NCBI GenBank assembly: GCA_031426815.1
Contig: JASJPG010000027.1
Coordinates: 62,001-126,000, forward strand
Length of the DNA: 64,000 bases
Source of the DNA: PFJX01 sp031426815
GTDB lineage: Bacteria > Pseudomonadota > Gammaproteobacteria > Burkholderiales > Thiobacillaceae
Direction: 5' to 3'
Part shown: positions 24,649 through 34,267 of the stretch, piece after piece
How positions within the stretch are numbered: the first letter of the stretch is position 1
Layout: every line of letters begins with the position of its first letter
Program-made: the position numbers and the translations under genes
Notes under the pieces: generated by a model
Told to the model about the DNA's origin: nothing
The model's input: only the letters and a program-made list of their open reading frames with translations
Database searches by the model: none

Positions 24649-25871
24649 TTGCCCGCCCTCAATAGGTCCATGTATTTAGCAAGCACTTGATCGGCAATTC
24701 GGTCATATGTTCTATTTTCCTTCACCCATCTTGGCCCCTTGGCGGCCATGGCCTCCGCTTCTTCTGGGTGATCCAGAAGCTGAAGGATCGCAGCCGCAAA
24801 ATCGACCTCTCCCCAAGGCACACACAATCCCGCTCCGCTTTGACCGATCGCCAGAGACTGCTCAGGATGATCATTGGCCACTACCGGGCGTCCCAACGCA
24901 AAATACTCATTCAGCTTGGTCGGCGAAGTAGAGCGCAACACAAACGTAGGAAAGAATGGAGAAATGCAAATCTGAGCGGTAGCCGCAAAACGCCACGCAT
25001 CCTCCATGGGGATAAAGCCGGTAAAAGTGACACGGTCAGCAATTCCCAAACGTTGCGTTTCCTTTTCCAGGAACAACCTCTCAGACGGATGATCGCCATC
25101 ACCCACCATAATCAAGGAAACATTGCCTTTCACTTCGGCAACCTTCGCAAAGGCTTGGATCAGCATTTCCAGGCGCCTGACCTTCGCTAACGTGCCCACA
25201 TAAACGACACGCCCTGTCACGCTATCCACCGGGTTTTTCTGCAGCCACTCCAGGAGTGAAGGCGGAACGCCCATTGGGACAGGGGTCATCTTTGCTAAGG
25301 GCACGCCGTAAGACGCCACATCTCGCGCCATCTGGTCGCTTTGCACGAACACGTGGTCCGCGCGATGCATCAGCCACTTATAAACGAACAAGAAAGACAC
25401 GGTTCCTTGAAGCCAGCGCACAACGCGGCCTCCACCCCGGCTATTCCGAGACCATTCCTGATAATGTTCCGGAAAGGGATACGACAACCAATAAGTGAAC
25501 TTTGCCCCCGTGAGGCGAGCCGCCAGCCAGCCGAAAAAGGCCGCTGCATACCGTACATCCCTTGCCTGAATGAGATCGTATCGATGGAGGAACAAATGCC
25601 CCAGGAACAAAGGGAGTTCACAGGCAATATGTGTTAACCGACTGATGATTCTGGCCCACTTGCTACTCCTGCCAGCTGAAAGAGGCAGCATTACGGTCTG
25701 GCCCCGCCACCGAATTGAGGAACAGGGACCACGCTGGTCTCGCCACATGCTCCAAGTCACGCTAACTCCCCGTTGCGGCAACTGTTCACTAAATAAATGC
25801 CCAACATCCAGTCGCCACGGCGGGAAATATTCCGGTACAGCGTAAAAAATCTTTATATCAGAAGACATCAT
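24645..25871 (-). CDS. Family 4 glycosyltransferase
   Basis: This 408-residue GT-B protein starts MMSSDIKIFYAVPEYFPPW. It has VVYVGTLAKVRRLEMLIQAF at the start of the second Rossmann fold and STSPTKLNEYFALGRPVV as the donor-binding region. The in-frame TTG at 25886 is an alternative start, but the ATG at 25871 is more likely. It probably transfers a sugar to the growing repeat unit on the cytoplasmic membrane face. The acceptor is unknown. Confidence 0.85.
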   Translation of the reverse strand: MMSSDIKIFYAVPEYFPPWRLDVGHLFSEQLPQRGVSVTWSMWRDQRGPCSSIRWRGQTVMLPLSAGRSSKWARIISRLTHIACELPLFLGHLFLHRYDLIQARDVRYAAAFFGWLAARLTGAKFTYWLSYPFPEHYQEWSRNSRGGGRVVRWLQGTVSFLFVYKWLMHRADHVFVQSDQMARDVASYGVPLAKMTPVPMGVPPSLLEWLQKNPVDSVTGRVVYVGTLAKVRRLEMLIQAFAKVAEVKGNVSLIMVGDGDHPSERLFLEKETQRLGIADRVTFTGFIPMEDAWRFAATAQICISPFFPTFVLRSTSPTKLNEYFALGRPVVANDHPEQSLAIGQSGAGLCVPWGEVDFAAAILQLLDHPEEAEAMAAKGPRWVKENRTYDRIADQVLAKYMDLLRAGK

Positions 25872-25905
25872 GAACGGACGCTGCAAGGGTAATTAGATAA
25901 ATGGG

Positions 25906-27420
25906 TCAGGCGGGCCGAGCATGTTTGCGTCTGACGAGCTGCAACAACAAAGCTCTTTCATCCGGCTTGATGGGGGGCCAAGCCAAGAGCAAGGAGCCAT
26001 AAGCCAACAAACCCACCCCACAGCCCAGCCATACGGAAAGATGTGAAGCGACCCAATAACCAAACCCGCCTGACACTGCCCCTATCAGCAAGGCCTGGGT
26101 GGTCATCCATAAATCAAACCGGAAACGGAGTTTCAACCTGTAGAACCACCCCAGAACCACGGCAATCGACAAGGCGTTGCCGGCCAGCCCCCCCACCACG
26201 AACCCCCATAAGCCCACTTGTGGAAGCAGAAGCAAAGCTACGGGCAAGGAACACGAAAGGGCGAGGTTACTGACCAGGAAAATTTCGTTGCGCTCGATGG
26301 CCCTTACCATGATCTCCAGTTGGGAACGTAGGCTTTCCAGGCCCAGCACGAACAGAAGTCCTAAAAGGATGGGCGCAGCCTGCCCATACTTGCCGGCGGT
26401 GGCCCAGTCCAGCAGTGCAATACCCCCGATGAACAAGATCACCCCGGGAAAGCCCAGTGCCACCAAACTTGCACGGAAGGTCATGTTGGCGAGACGGCCG
26501 ATTTCTTCAAAGTTGCCACTTGATGTGTAACGGGCAAAAAACAGCGGCTGGATCATGCCGTTCAACATGCGGGTAGGCAGATAGCGCTGTCCATAATCCA
26601 TGAGGCTATCCACAAACCCGAAAACCCCTACCAGCCCGGGGGGCAGCAGGGCGCTGGCGGCCACACGGTTGGCGGCCCCCCCGTACAACATGTTTGCCAA
26701 TGCCTGCAGATACCCCCATACCGCATAGCGGCGGATTCTTGTGCGGTTTTCATGGAGCCATCCGGTATGGCCTTCCCCCTTGAGGGGATCCGCTTTCCAG
26801 CGCAGGTAAAACCCCCGCGCAAGAAGAAGCAACACCACGCTCTCACTGATGATCTCCGTGTAGATGACTGTTTGAAGGGTCAGTGCATCCTGCCAAAGCA
26901 GAAGTCCCGCAGCAGTGAACCGGACAAAAGCCCCGCTGGCCAGGCTGTACTGGGTAACCTTTTGCCAGAGCAGGGATTCCATCGTGCGGAAGATGAACAT
27001 ATTTACCAGCCGCATCCACCCGACTGGCAGGTAAAGCAACAGCCAGGGCAGCCAGTCCACCAACTGGAACGAAGGGGCCCACCATTCCCGGGTGCTCCAG
27101 GCCAATGCCAGGCCGGCAGCGATAACCAGCATCTGGGTGCCGGTGCCGGCGAAGATCAGCCTGTACATGGGAAGGTTGTGGTTGGCCGCCCGGAGTTCCG
27201 GCACGTACCGGAACATGGTCTGGCCCACGCCAAAACTGGAAACCAGGCCAATGATCAGCACAACCCCCTGAAACACCGTATAGGCCGCAAAGGACTCTAC
27301 CGGCAGGGTCCGAGCCACCAGCATCAAAGCCCCCACCGAGAGCGCGGCGGTCAGGGCCTTGCCCGTCAGGAAGTGGACGAGGCTGGAACGAACCGCCTCC
27401 AGGCCGTAGTGGTGCGCCAA
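25906..27420 (-). CDS. Polysaccharide flippase (Wzx/MATE-like)
   Basis: This protein of about 504 residues has 12-14 hydrophobic helices, with FGVGQTMFRYVPEL and later GLLFVLGLESLRSQLEIMVR typical of oligosaccharide flippases. It would move lipid-linked repeat units across the inner membrane. No ATG fits: the only in-frame ATG is deep in the upstream gene. I therefore use a TTG at 27420 (TTG-GCG-CAC), immediately behind the upstream stop. The start is uncertain. Confidence 0.8.
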   Translation of the reverse strand: MAHHYGLEAVRSSLVHFLTGKALTAALSVGALMLVARTLPVESFAAYTVFQGVVLIIGLVSSFGVGQTMFRYVPELRAANHNLPMYRLIFAGTGTQMLVIAAGLALAWSTREWWAPSFQLVDWLPWLLLYLPVGWMRLVNMFIFRTMESLLWQKVTQYSLASGAFVRFTAAGLLLWQDALTLQTVIYTEIISESVVLLLLARGFYLRWKADPLKGEGHTGWLHENRTRIRRYAVWGYLQALANMLYGGAANRVAASALLPPGLVGVFGFVDSLMDYGQRYLPTRMLNGMIQPLFFARYTSSGNFEEIGRLANMTFRASLVALGFPGVILFIGGIALLDWATAGKYGQAAPILLGLLFVLGLESLRSQLEIMVRAIERNEIFLVSNLALSCSLPVALLLLPQVGLWGFVVGGLAGNALSIAVVLGWFYRLKLRFRFDLWMTTQALLIGAVSGGFGYWVASHLSVWLGCGVGLLAYGSLLLAWPPIKPDERALLLQLVRRKHARPA

Positions 27421-27421
27421 G

Positions 27422-28969
27422 TCAGTTCGCCAATGAAATGTGGACGCTGGATACCGAACTGGCCGGGACTTCAATGGCCAGCCTACCATCAGCCCCCACG
27501 GTCATGGTCCGGGCGGGCTGGCGGAGAAACACCCCCGGCGCCTGGAGATCCTGGTCAGCTGCGACGCCCCGCTGGCCGGCAATGAAATCGTGGCGCACGG
27601 AAACTTTTTTGTTTTTGAAGACCGGCAACTTGATGCTGACCTCCCGGGGCTGGGCCGCCCGGTTAACCAGCCACAGCCCCAGGTTGTCGCGTGCGTCATC
27701 CGCCAATGCCACGGCCCGCACGTCGTATCCCCCGATGTAGCCGCTGTCATTGGGGCTGTCAGTCCGGGTTGCCAACACGTTGGGCAGGCGGTTGTCGTTC
27801 AGCAAGCGCAATACCCAATACATTGGCAAGGCTTCCACGCCTGCCCCTGAGTTGCTGAAGATGTTCCATTGCCCCACGGAATACAGGAAAGCACCCTGAA
27901 TGGCCGGCATCTGGGCCGTGGCAATCCAGAAATCCGCCGCCGACAAAGCCCCGGCCAGGCCCGAGGTAAAGGTATTGGCCTGGCGACCCCGGATAGCCGG
28001 GTTGCGGGAACGGCCGTGTTCCGTAACCCACACATTCGGCGTGCGGCCCTGGCGGGCTTCGGTGGCATCCCGAATGGCTGCCTGGAACATTTTCAAGCGC
28101 CAGGGGATGGAACTGCGGAGGAGTAATTCACTGCGAAGGTCATCGTAGTAGAACTGGAACGACAGGTCGTTCACCATGGGGAGCGCATCCAGTACGACCT
28201 GATTAAAAGTCTTGTAGGGACTTTTGCCGCTGGATTTCCGGTATGTCAGATTGAAATCCCGCAGGAAAGCGACAAACCGGGCATCCGGGTCGGCCTGGTG
28301 TACCGCTGCAATGGTGTCCTTGGCCCTGGCGATGTACTTGTGCGTAGGCCATTCGTATTCGCTCCGGTCCAGTTCATTGCCCAATTGGTAGAAACGGGTC
28401 CCGGAGGGAGACTGGCCCCGAATGAATGTGGCCAGGCGCCCGTTGCTGGCCGCCACCGTTGCAGAAGGCAGCTCCGCTTCCATGCTATTGGCGCTCCAGC
28501 CATTCAGGTTCAGTGTGTACCAATACCGGCCCTTTACCTCATCCAGAAAAGCCAGGTATTCCTGGACCCCGAAGCGTGCCAGGACAGGGGCTGCCCAGCC
28601 GGCCATCTTCTGAGGCGAACGGGTGGCGGCAGGCCCCAGGGTCCATTCCCAGTTGAAGTGGTTGGCCATGAGGCCACCGGGGTAGCGGTAGACCAGGCCC
28701 GGCAACACCTGCAATTGCTTGACAATACCCGGTTTGATCTGGACGCTGCCGGGTACTAGGGCATCCGTCTCAAAGATTTGCGACTCGATGTTCAGGCCCA
28801 GAAAAGCGTCAGGCAGTTTCCGCAAAACGTCTTGAGAGACGGTGACGACCGCATCACGACTTGGTTGTACCTCGATAAGCCGCTCAGTCTGGAGCGAATC
28901 TGCTGCGCACCCCTGTACCAATGCAATTAGGAATGCAGCGATTGGCAAATTTAAGTGGTGTGTGTTCAT
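27422..28969 (-). CDS. GH51-like glycoside hydrolase lipoprotein
   Basis: This 515-residue protein has a hydrophobic signal ending in a lipobox-like LVQGC. The body resembles clan GH-A enzymes of the arabinofuranosidase type (GH51-like): RYPGGLMANHFNW near the start, a GNELDRSEY motif giving a proposed acid/base E199, and VWVTEHGRS giving a proposed nucleophile E317. The 118-residue spacing fits GH51. It may trim or release the polysaccharide made by this cluster. Family assignment is by motif only. Confidence 0.68.
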   Translation of the reverse strand: MNTHHLNLPIAAFLIALVQGCAADSLQTERLIEVQPSRDAVVTVSQDVLRKLPDAFLGLNIESQIFETDALVPGSVQIKPGIVKQLQVLPGLVYRYPGGLMANHFNWEWTLGPAATRSPQKMAGWAAPVLARFGVQEYLAFLDEVKGRYWYTLNLNGWSANSMEAELPSATVAASNGRLATFIRGQSPSGTRFYQLGNELDRSEYEWPTHKYIARAKDTIAAVHQADPDARFVAFLRDFNLTYRKSSGKSPYKTFNQVVLDALPMVNDLSFQFYYDDLRSELLLRSSIPWRLKMFQAAIRDATEARQGRTPNVWVTEHGRSRNPAIRGRQANTFTSGLAGALSAADFWIATAQMPAIQGAFLYSVGQWNIFSNSGAGVEALPMYWVLRLLNDNRLPNVLATRTDSPNDSGYIGGYDVRAVALADDARDNLGLWLVNRAAQPREVSIKLPVFKNKKVSVRHDFIAGQRGVAADQDLQAPGVFLRQPARTMTVGADGRLAIEVPASSVSSVHISLAN

Positions 28970-29064
28970 AGTGGTCAATAGTTAGCTATGCCGCTTGATG
29001 TTTTTGCCATATTCCCATCTGCTTCTTTGATATAGACGGGCTCTATGTATTTTTCGTGGCGGAC

Positions 29065-29982
29065 TTACTGTTTGATGGGTCTTTGATAACCAAGTTTGCT
29101 TAGCGTTTGTGCCGCAATTTGCTCAACCGTATCTAGCTCGTCAGTATTCAGTCTTATTGTGCTTTCGCTATTGTAGTTGACTACCGCCGACTCTTTCCCT
29201 TCTGCCATATTATGTATCTGGTACTTTTGGCGAAAGGATTCTGATATTTTGTTTTTGTCTAAATTCAGAAATTCGGCGAGTTTTGTTGATGCTTGTTCTG
29301 GGTTTTCTGTTATGTCTTCATAGCTTATTTGCAGATATCTTTTAACATGATTACATTCTTCCATCATCATCTCGTTAACTCGTGCCCAGTGTTTGGCGGC
29401 GTGTGATATTGGCTGCCTACCCTTTCTCTTTATTCCCTCGCATACTGCATACCCATCTCTTACGAGCCCAATAAAATGCGCATTTGGGAAATTTCTGTCA
29501 ATCCACCTCATTCTTGCGACATTGGCGGGTGTTTTTTCTACAATTACAGGGGCAATTGGTAGAGGAAGATCGCGCATCCAGTCAAATAGAAGGCGGCTGG
29601 CTGGCTCGCTCGGTTTCTCGTGGCTAACGATGAGCTCTTCTAGATATTCAGACCAAACCCTTTCGTGCCCCCTCTTGCGGGCGCGTTTAAATACTCGTGT
29701 GTACATTTGGCCTTCCTTGGGCAAGGTGGATACTTGGCCAGTATTTTCTAGTATTCGCTGAAGGATGCTTGTCCCGGAGTTGTTGCAACCAACAATGAAG
29801 CACCATTTGTGCGCGGACACAAGCTCGTCGAAATATCTGTTGAAGTGCCTTTTCCCGCCGCCGAAATGCCATTCAATGCTACGAGTTGCATCCGCTACCA
29901 AGATTGTGGATTTTTCCCTGTACCTAGAGAATCTGGCTGACCAGTCGCTTGTGAGCGTGGCTGTAATGTGTTCATTGCGCAT
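29065..29982 (-). CDS. Sulfotransferase family protein
   Basis: This 305-residue protein has a PAPS 5'-phosphosulfate loop (CFIVGCNNSGTSILQRIL) near residues 60-78 and a 3'-phosphate motif (FIGLVRDGYAVCEGIKRKG). A conserved VIVEKTPANVARM lies between them. It is markedly AT-rich against its neighbours, suggesting recent acquisition. It would transfer sulfate from PAPS to a carbohydrate hydroxyl. It is the first of two sulfotransferases in the locus. Confidence 0.85.
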   Translation of the reverse strand: MRNEHITATLTSDWSARFSRYREKSTILVADATRSIEWHFGGGKRHFNRYFDELVSAHKWCFIVGCNNSGTSILQRILENTGQVSTLPKEGQMYTRVFKRARKRGHERVWSEYLEELIVSHEKPSEPASRLLFDWMRDLPLPIAPVIVEKTPANVARMRWIDRNFPNAHFIGLVRDGYAVCEGIKRKGRQPISHAAKHWARVNEMMMEECNHVKRYLQISYEDITENPEQASTKLAEFLNLDKNKISESFRQKYQIHNMAEGKESAVVNYNSESTIRLNTDELDTVEQIAAQTLSKLGYQRPIKQ

Positions 29983-30014
29983 TTGTTAATTCCGCCATTG
30001 GCTGTGATGTGTTA

Positions 30015-31181
30015 TTAGGCTGTCCGCAAATCAGGTTGATCGAGTGCGCTTATTGCTGCGCACCCAAATGTTATTTCTGGCTGCAGAAGCGAGTGCCTGT
30101 TTCTCCAGCAGTTCTGGGATAGCTGTTCTCTCAGGTTATTGCCGCTTGTTATGGCTGCTAACGCTTTTGTTAATTCCGCCAATGAATCTTGCTTATACAA
30201 AATTCCGTTTATTCCATTTTTTATGAGATAAGGGAATGGCCCATCATCGGGTGCGATGACAGGTGTCCCAATAGCTAAGGCTTCCATGGCGGACATGCAG
30301 CGGCCTTCCGGGAATTCGCTGCGTGTGGGAGTGACCATGACCCAGGCTGACTGAATGAGTGGACCGATCTCTCCGTGAGGAACGGGCCCCAAAACCTGCA
30401 CATGGGCCTGTAGGCCATGGGCTTGAACCTGTTGGGCCAGGGTGGGGCGGTCGACCCCGTCTCCGGCGTATATCAGTTGAGCGCTGTTGCCTGCTTCGCT
30501 CAGATGGCGAAAGGCCTCCAGCAAATCGAAAATGCCTTTCTCCCTCACCATGCGCCCCAGAAACAGGATGCGTGGCGGTAAGGGGGGGGCATTCTGGAGT
30601 TCGCCGTCGGGGCACAAGTCTGCGCAGCCGGAGTCAAATACAGTGATGCGATCCGGGGGCAACCCGATATCCGCCAGTTCTTGGGCGAGATATGGGCCGT
30701 GGCAAATGGCCGCTTGGCAGCGCCGAATCAACCAGGCATCTACCGCATTGCGTATGAGGCCTTTGATGCCGGTTGCCTGGCCGCTGAGGCGGTTGTGGGC
30801 CGAGAAGACCACGGGGGCGCGCAGCAGTAGGCCAGCAAGAAGGCAGATGGCCAGGGCATAGCCCTGGCGTCCACACAGAATCCTTTGCGGTTTTGCTGCC
30901 AGGATTTCAGCCGGAAACTGGATAAAGGTTTTTAGCCGTTGTGCGACACCCACGTTGCAATATGTCCTGGCGCGAATATTCCCCTGTCTGATTTCCTGTT
31001 CCTGATCCAGAAATGCGGCGACGGTGACTTCGCTGACTTGCCCTTTTTCCAGAAAATCGGCGATGAAGGCGTCCGGCCCCCCGTCTGGAGGACGGCCATT
31101 GAGCGAAAGCACTCGTAGCACTTGCGCTACAACATCACCGTTTTTGAAGTAGAAGTATCGGTATTTTTTCTTACTATTCAT
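30015..31181 (-). CDS. Family 4 glycosyltransferase
   Basis: This 388-residue GT-B enzyme has an N-terminal half with PPDGGPDAFIADFLEKG and a C-terminal half with RILFLGRMVREKGIFDLLEA and PTRSEFPEGRCMSAMEALAIG (donor-binding). It overlaps the polymerase gene by eight bases (ATGAATAG), so the two are coupled. GC drops at both ends of the gene. Confidence 0.87.
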   Translation of the reverse strand: MNSKKKYRYFYFKNGDVVAQVLRVLSLNGRPPDGGPDAFIADFLEKGQVSEVTVAAFLDQEQEIRQGNIRARTYCNVGVAQRLKTFIQFPAEILAAKPQRILCGRQGYALAICLLAGLLLRAPVVFSAHNRLSGQATGIKGLIRNAVDAWLIRRCQAAICHGPYLAQELADIGLPPDRITVFDSGCADLCPDGELQNAPPLPPRILFLGRMVREKGIFDLLEAFRHLSEAGNSAQLIYAGDGVDRPTLAQQVQAHGLQAHVQVLGPVPHGEIGPLIQSAWVMVTPTRSEFPEGRCMSAMEALAIGTPVIAPDDGPFPYLIKNGINGILYKQDSLAELTKALAAITSGNNLREQLSQNCWRNRHSLLQPEITFGCAAISALDQPDLRTA

Positions 31182-32748
31182 GCTTGTTATTTACAGCCTT
31201 GCATGTATTTGCATGTCCGGCTGCTTCTCCCCCAAGTTTAAAATTTACGTTCATGCATCGTTGCCAATAGGCAATATATCCAAGCGTGCCGAATACCAAG
31301 GTTTGATATGGCAAGTCAAAAACAAAGAAATTCTTGTGTGCCAGACTGAGGACGAATACGGGAATGATGGCTTGTAGGGCGCGGAATACGGCAAACATGC
31401 CCTTGTCACTCTGATAGTGCTTGGCAACGTTGCCAGCGGCACGCCACGCCCACCAGAACATGGCCAGGATGATTCCTGTACCTATCAGGCCGACATCCCA
31501 CAACAAGGCGGGAACTGCCGTGATGCCGATACCCATGCCTGGGTAGCGGGTTGTGGCCAAACTCTTGATAGGAATGGCTCCCGCCGCATCTTTCGATTGA
31601 GCAAGCCCATGGCCGATCAAGGTATGAACCGGATCCTCCAAGCCGTGGCGATCTGCCCAAAACCCATAGACGCTATAACGATTGAGGTAAGAGGACCATC
31701 GGCTACGCAGATCACCAAAATTCTGGTCAACAGTTTCCTGTACGTATGTTTCCATGGTGATATTTTTTTGATTGGCATGGACTGCCACGTAAGAAGCCAA
31801 CAGGGCGAACACCATGAGCGTGGTAGAGATAACGCCTACGATAAATACGTGTGGCCGGCGAATAAGGTCTTCCCGATATAGCCCCAGAAAGATGATGGCC
31901 AGGAAGAGCACGGAGATCTTTGATTCGTTGAGGAATAGCGGGAAAAGAAGAAGCGGGCTGATCAGGAACATCTGCCAGTTGGAGATGACCTTGAGCTTCC
32001 ACTGGGACAGTGCTCCGGCCCAGATCATGATCATGAAAAGGGCCAGGGTGGCGTTTGAGCCGCCGCCGGTCTTTTCCCCGCCAAAAGAACCGGAAACGAT
32101 ATCCACCGGCACGATGCCGTTCCCCAAACCTGTTCGTTGTGGAACGAGAAACAGATATTGGTGCAATACAAGTGGGATTTGCAGCAAGGCAATCCAGAAC
32201 ATGGCTTTGGGAAAGGCGCGCATGGTTTTTTCATCCCATTTCACTAGCGCCATAACGAAAAGTAGAGGCCAGATCTGGAAATATCCTTTCAGTCCGGAAA
32301 TGGTGGTGCCCAGCGCGCCTTTGTTCACGAGGGTGGTAAAGGCCACCAAAAGGATGAATAACAGGCCAAGGTGAACGATTCCCGGTGTGTTGGTATGTTT
32401 CGTGTAGGCGGCTTGCTTACGGAACCATTCACTCGCAACGTAAAGTAGCAGCAGGAAGGAAGCACCGGCCACCAACCAACTGACAAACTGCAGTGGGGGG
32501 TAATAGAGGCGGACGGTTCCGGCAATGACAATTCCGCCAACGATGGATGACCAAAGCAACAACTTGGGGAAAAAAGCCACGAAGACTGCGATCAGTGCGC
32601 CCCCAATGATGCCGATCATGAACAAGTTGCTGGTGGATGACACCAGACCGATGAAGACGGCGATGGGGAGACCAAATAGCAATACCAGCAGGGTTTTTGC
32701 CCATGCAGCCATCGGGGTTTGGGGGCGTACGCCCAGCGACATGTTCAT
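31174..32748 (-). CDS. O-antigen ligase / Wzy-like polymerase
   Basis: This 524-residue protein has about 12 hydrophobic segments and a large loop near residues 330-410 (QKNITMETYVQETVDQNFGD ... GHGLAQSKDAAG). The topology is that of Wzy polymerases and WaaL ligases. It likely polymerises or transfers the exported repeat unit on the periplasmic side. The ATG at 32748 overlaps the sulfotransferase stop (ATGA) and is preferred to the TTG at 32754. Confidence 0.82.
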   Translation of the reverse strand: MNMSLGVRPQTPMAAWAKTLLVLLFGLPIAVFIGLVSSTSNLFMIGIIGGALIAVFVAFFPKLLLWSSIVGGIVIAGTVRLYYPPLQFVSWLVAGASFLLLLYVASEWFRKQAAYTKHTNTPGIVHLGLLFILLVAFTTLVNKGALGTTISGLKGYFQIWPLLFVMALVKWDEKTMRAFPKAMFWIALLQIPLVLHQYLFLVPQRTGLGNGIVPVDIVSGSFGGEKTGGGSNATLALFMIMIWAGALSQWKLKVISNWQMFLISPLLLFPLFLNESKISVLFLAIIFLGLYREDLIRRPHVFIVGVISTTLMVFALLASYVAVHANQKNITMETYVQETVDQNFGDLRSRWSSYLNRYSVYGFWADRHGLEDPVHTLIGHGLAQSKDAAGAIPIKSLATTRYPGMGIGITAVPALLWDVGLIGTGIILAMFWWAWRAAGNVAKHYQSDKGMFAVFRALQAIIPVFVLSLAHKNFFVFDLPYQTLVFGTLGYIAYWQRCMNVNFKLGGEAAGHANTCKAVNNKHE

Positions 32749-33584
32749 AGCCAAGCGCTCAGGTCGGTACCAAGCATGGTTTGCAGTTTGATGGTGTCTT
32801 CCCGAAACGCTTCCTTCAGGTTTTCCAGTGTTTCAGGCCGGGCTTTCGGGATGATTTGCTGGCTGGGTCTGCGATTGATTCCCCGGTAGAAGCGTTGCAG
32901 CCCAAGCTGCCCCACCCCTCGCCAGACTGGTCCCAGGCCAGTGCGGTCTGCGGCACCACGCAAGGTGCATATCATTTGGTCTAGCGAACGCGAGCGAATT
33001 GCATAGCTGGGATTGGATTTTTCGTTCAGGGCACCGGATAGATGTTCTGGATCGATGTTGAGGAACTGGTACACCGACCTAGCGACATGTTGGGGCGATT
33101 GGAGGATGTCTTCCATGAGCACGATCTTTACCTGTTCACTTGGAAAGTGTTCTAGCCAGCGAGAAAGATGACGGGCGTATTGACCTTGTTCAAGATAGGA
33201 CGGGTTGTAGTTTAAGGCGTGCTCAAAACTGAAGTCCGGGCCGGTTACATATCCGATCCTCACCAGATGGCGGTGTTGTGAAAGGGCCCTCTCTACCGGG
33301 CTTCTCAATGAAAGGAGTATTTTTGCTTCAGGCGCATACAGTTTGATGCGCTCTGGAACCGAGGCTTCATTGAAATAGGACGGTGATATTTCGCCTACGG
33401 CTCTCGCTCCGAGCTTTTCCTGGAACTGGGCCTCATACCATTCGTATCCACGTTCGTACTGATAGGAAAAAAAGTCGAGTTCCTTCTTCTCACTGACCAC
33501 AACTTCCGGGTGATCCGAAAGGATGTCGTACAACCAGGAGGAGGCGCATTTCTGAGCGCCAATACCAATGAAGGTGGGCTTCAT
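32745..33584 (-). CDS. Sulfotransferase domain protein
   Basis: This 279-residue protein begins MKPTFIGIGAQKCASSWLYD, the PAPS 5'-phosphosulfate-binding loop of heparan/chondroitin-type sulfotransferases. It has the 3'-phosphate motif ILLSLRSPVERALSQHRHL, with EISPSYF between them. It is coupled by 4-base overlaps to EpsI upstream and the polymerase downstream, so it is an integral part of this operon. It probably sulfates the polysaccharide repeat unit. Confidence 0.9.
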   Translation of the reverse strand: MKPTFIGIGAQKCASSWLYDILSDHPEVVVSEKKELDFFSYQYERGYEWYEAQFQEKLGARAVGEISPSYFNEASVPERIKLYAPEAKILLSLRSPVERALSQHRHLVRIGYVTGPDFSFEHALNYNPSYLEQGQYARHLSRWLEHFPSEQVKIVLMEDILQSPQHVARSVYQFLNIDPEHLSGALNEKSNPSYAIRSRSLDQMICTLRGAADRTGLGPVWRGVGQLGLQRFYRGINRRPSQQIIPKARPETLENLKEAFREDTIKLQTMLGTDLSAWL

Positions 33585-34267
33585 GCGCCTTTACCTAGCA
33601 AATGGGATTTGGCTTCTTCAGTGGAAGTCGCTAATAAGGAGCGAATGAAATCATCATGGGTTTTGTAATTCGCTTTCGCGTCACTCCCGAGCGATGACAC
33701 GCGAAAAAGCAGGCCATCAGGCACTTGGCCAGTAAGACCGAAACGAAGCTGTTCAAACTTACGCGGCCAACCATCTTCCGTCACCTTGCGCCCCACTCGA
33801 ATCCAATACGTTATTGGTTCAATGCGCGATCCGTTTGAAGCCACCAAACGGCGAACAGGGATAAGGCCGTGCGGCCCCTGAATATTGTCTTCAACCACAT
33901 TTTTCAGCACTTGAAATCCCTGCGCCGGGTAGCAAACCTCTGGCTTATGCATTTGCATCGAATCGGTCTGATCTCCACCGTATGCGATGGACAACATCAA
34001 GCGCTCCCCTTTTTCATTGATATAGGTTCGAGTAAGCGTCTGGTTGTAAATTTTATCCAGCTTGGCCTTTACCTCGGGGCTCACCTGGATCGGTATGAGC
34101 GATTCGTCCATCCTCCATTCCCCAAACTGCTTTGGAACCATCGTTTCAAGATCAATTCTCGGCCCATGGTCGGCGACTTTTTCCCGGGGCGTAAGCGCAA
34201 ACGCCAAGCCTGCGGCTGCCAGCATGACGGTGCCAATGATGAGGTAGCGGAAGTTGATGAATTGCAT
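33581..34267 (-). CDS. epsI: EpsI family exosortase-associated protein
   Basis: This 228-residue protein has an N-terminal membrane helix (about residues 8-25), then PKQFGEWRMDESLIPI and the hallmark HKPEVCYPAQGF. EpsI-domain proteins occur as separate genes beside, or fused to, exosortases (notably exosortase B) in exopolysaccharide loci. No exosortase gene is visible in this window. It is the first gene of the leftward operon. Its molecular role is not established. Confidence 0.85.
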   Translation of the reverse strand: MQFINFRYLIIGTVMLAAAGLAFALTPREKVADHGPRIDLETMVPKQFGEWRMDESLIPIQVSPEVKAKLDKIYNQTLTRTYINEKGERLMLSIAYGGDQTDSMQMHKPEVCYPAQGFQVLKNVVEDNIQGPHGLIPVRRLVASNGSRIEPITYWIRVGRKVTEDGWPRKFEQLRFGLTGQVPDGLLFRVSSLGSDAKANYKTHDDFIRSLLATSTEEAKSHLLGKGA

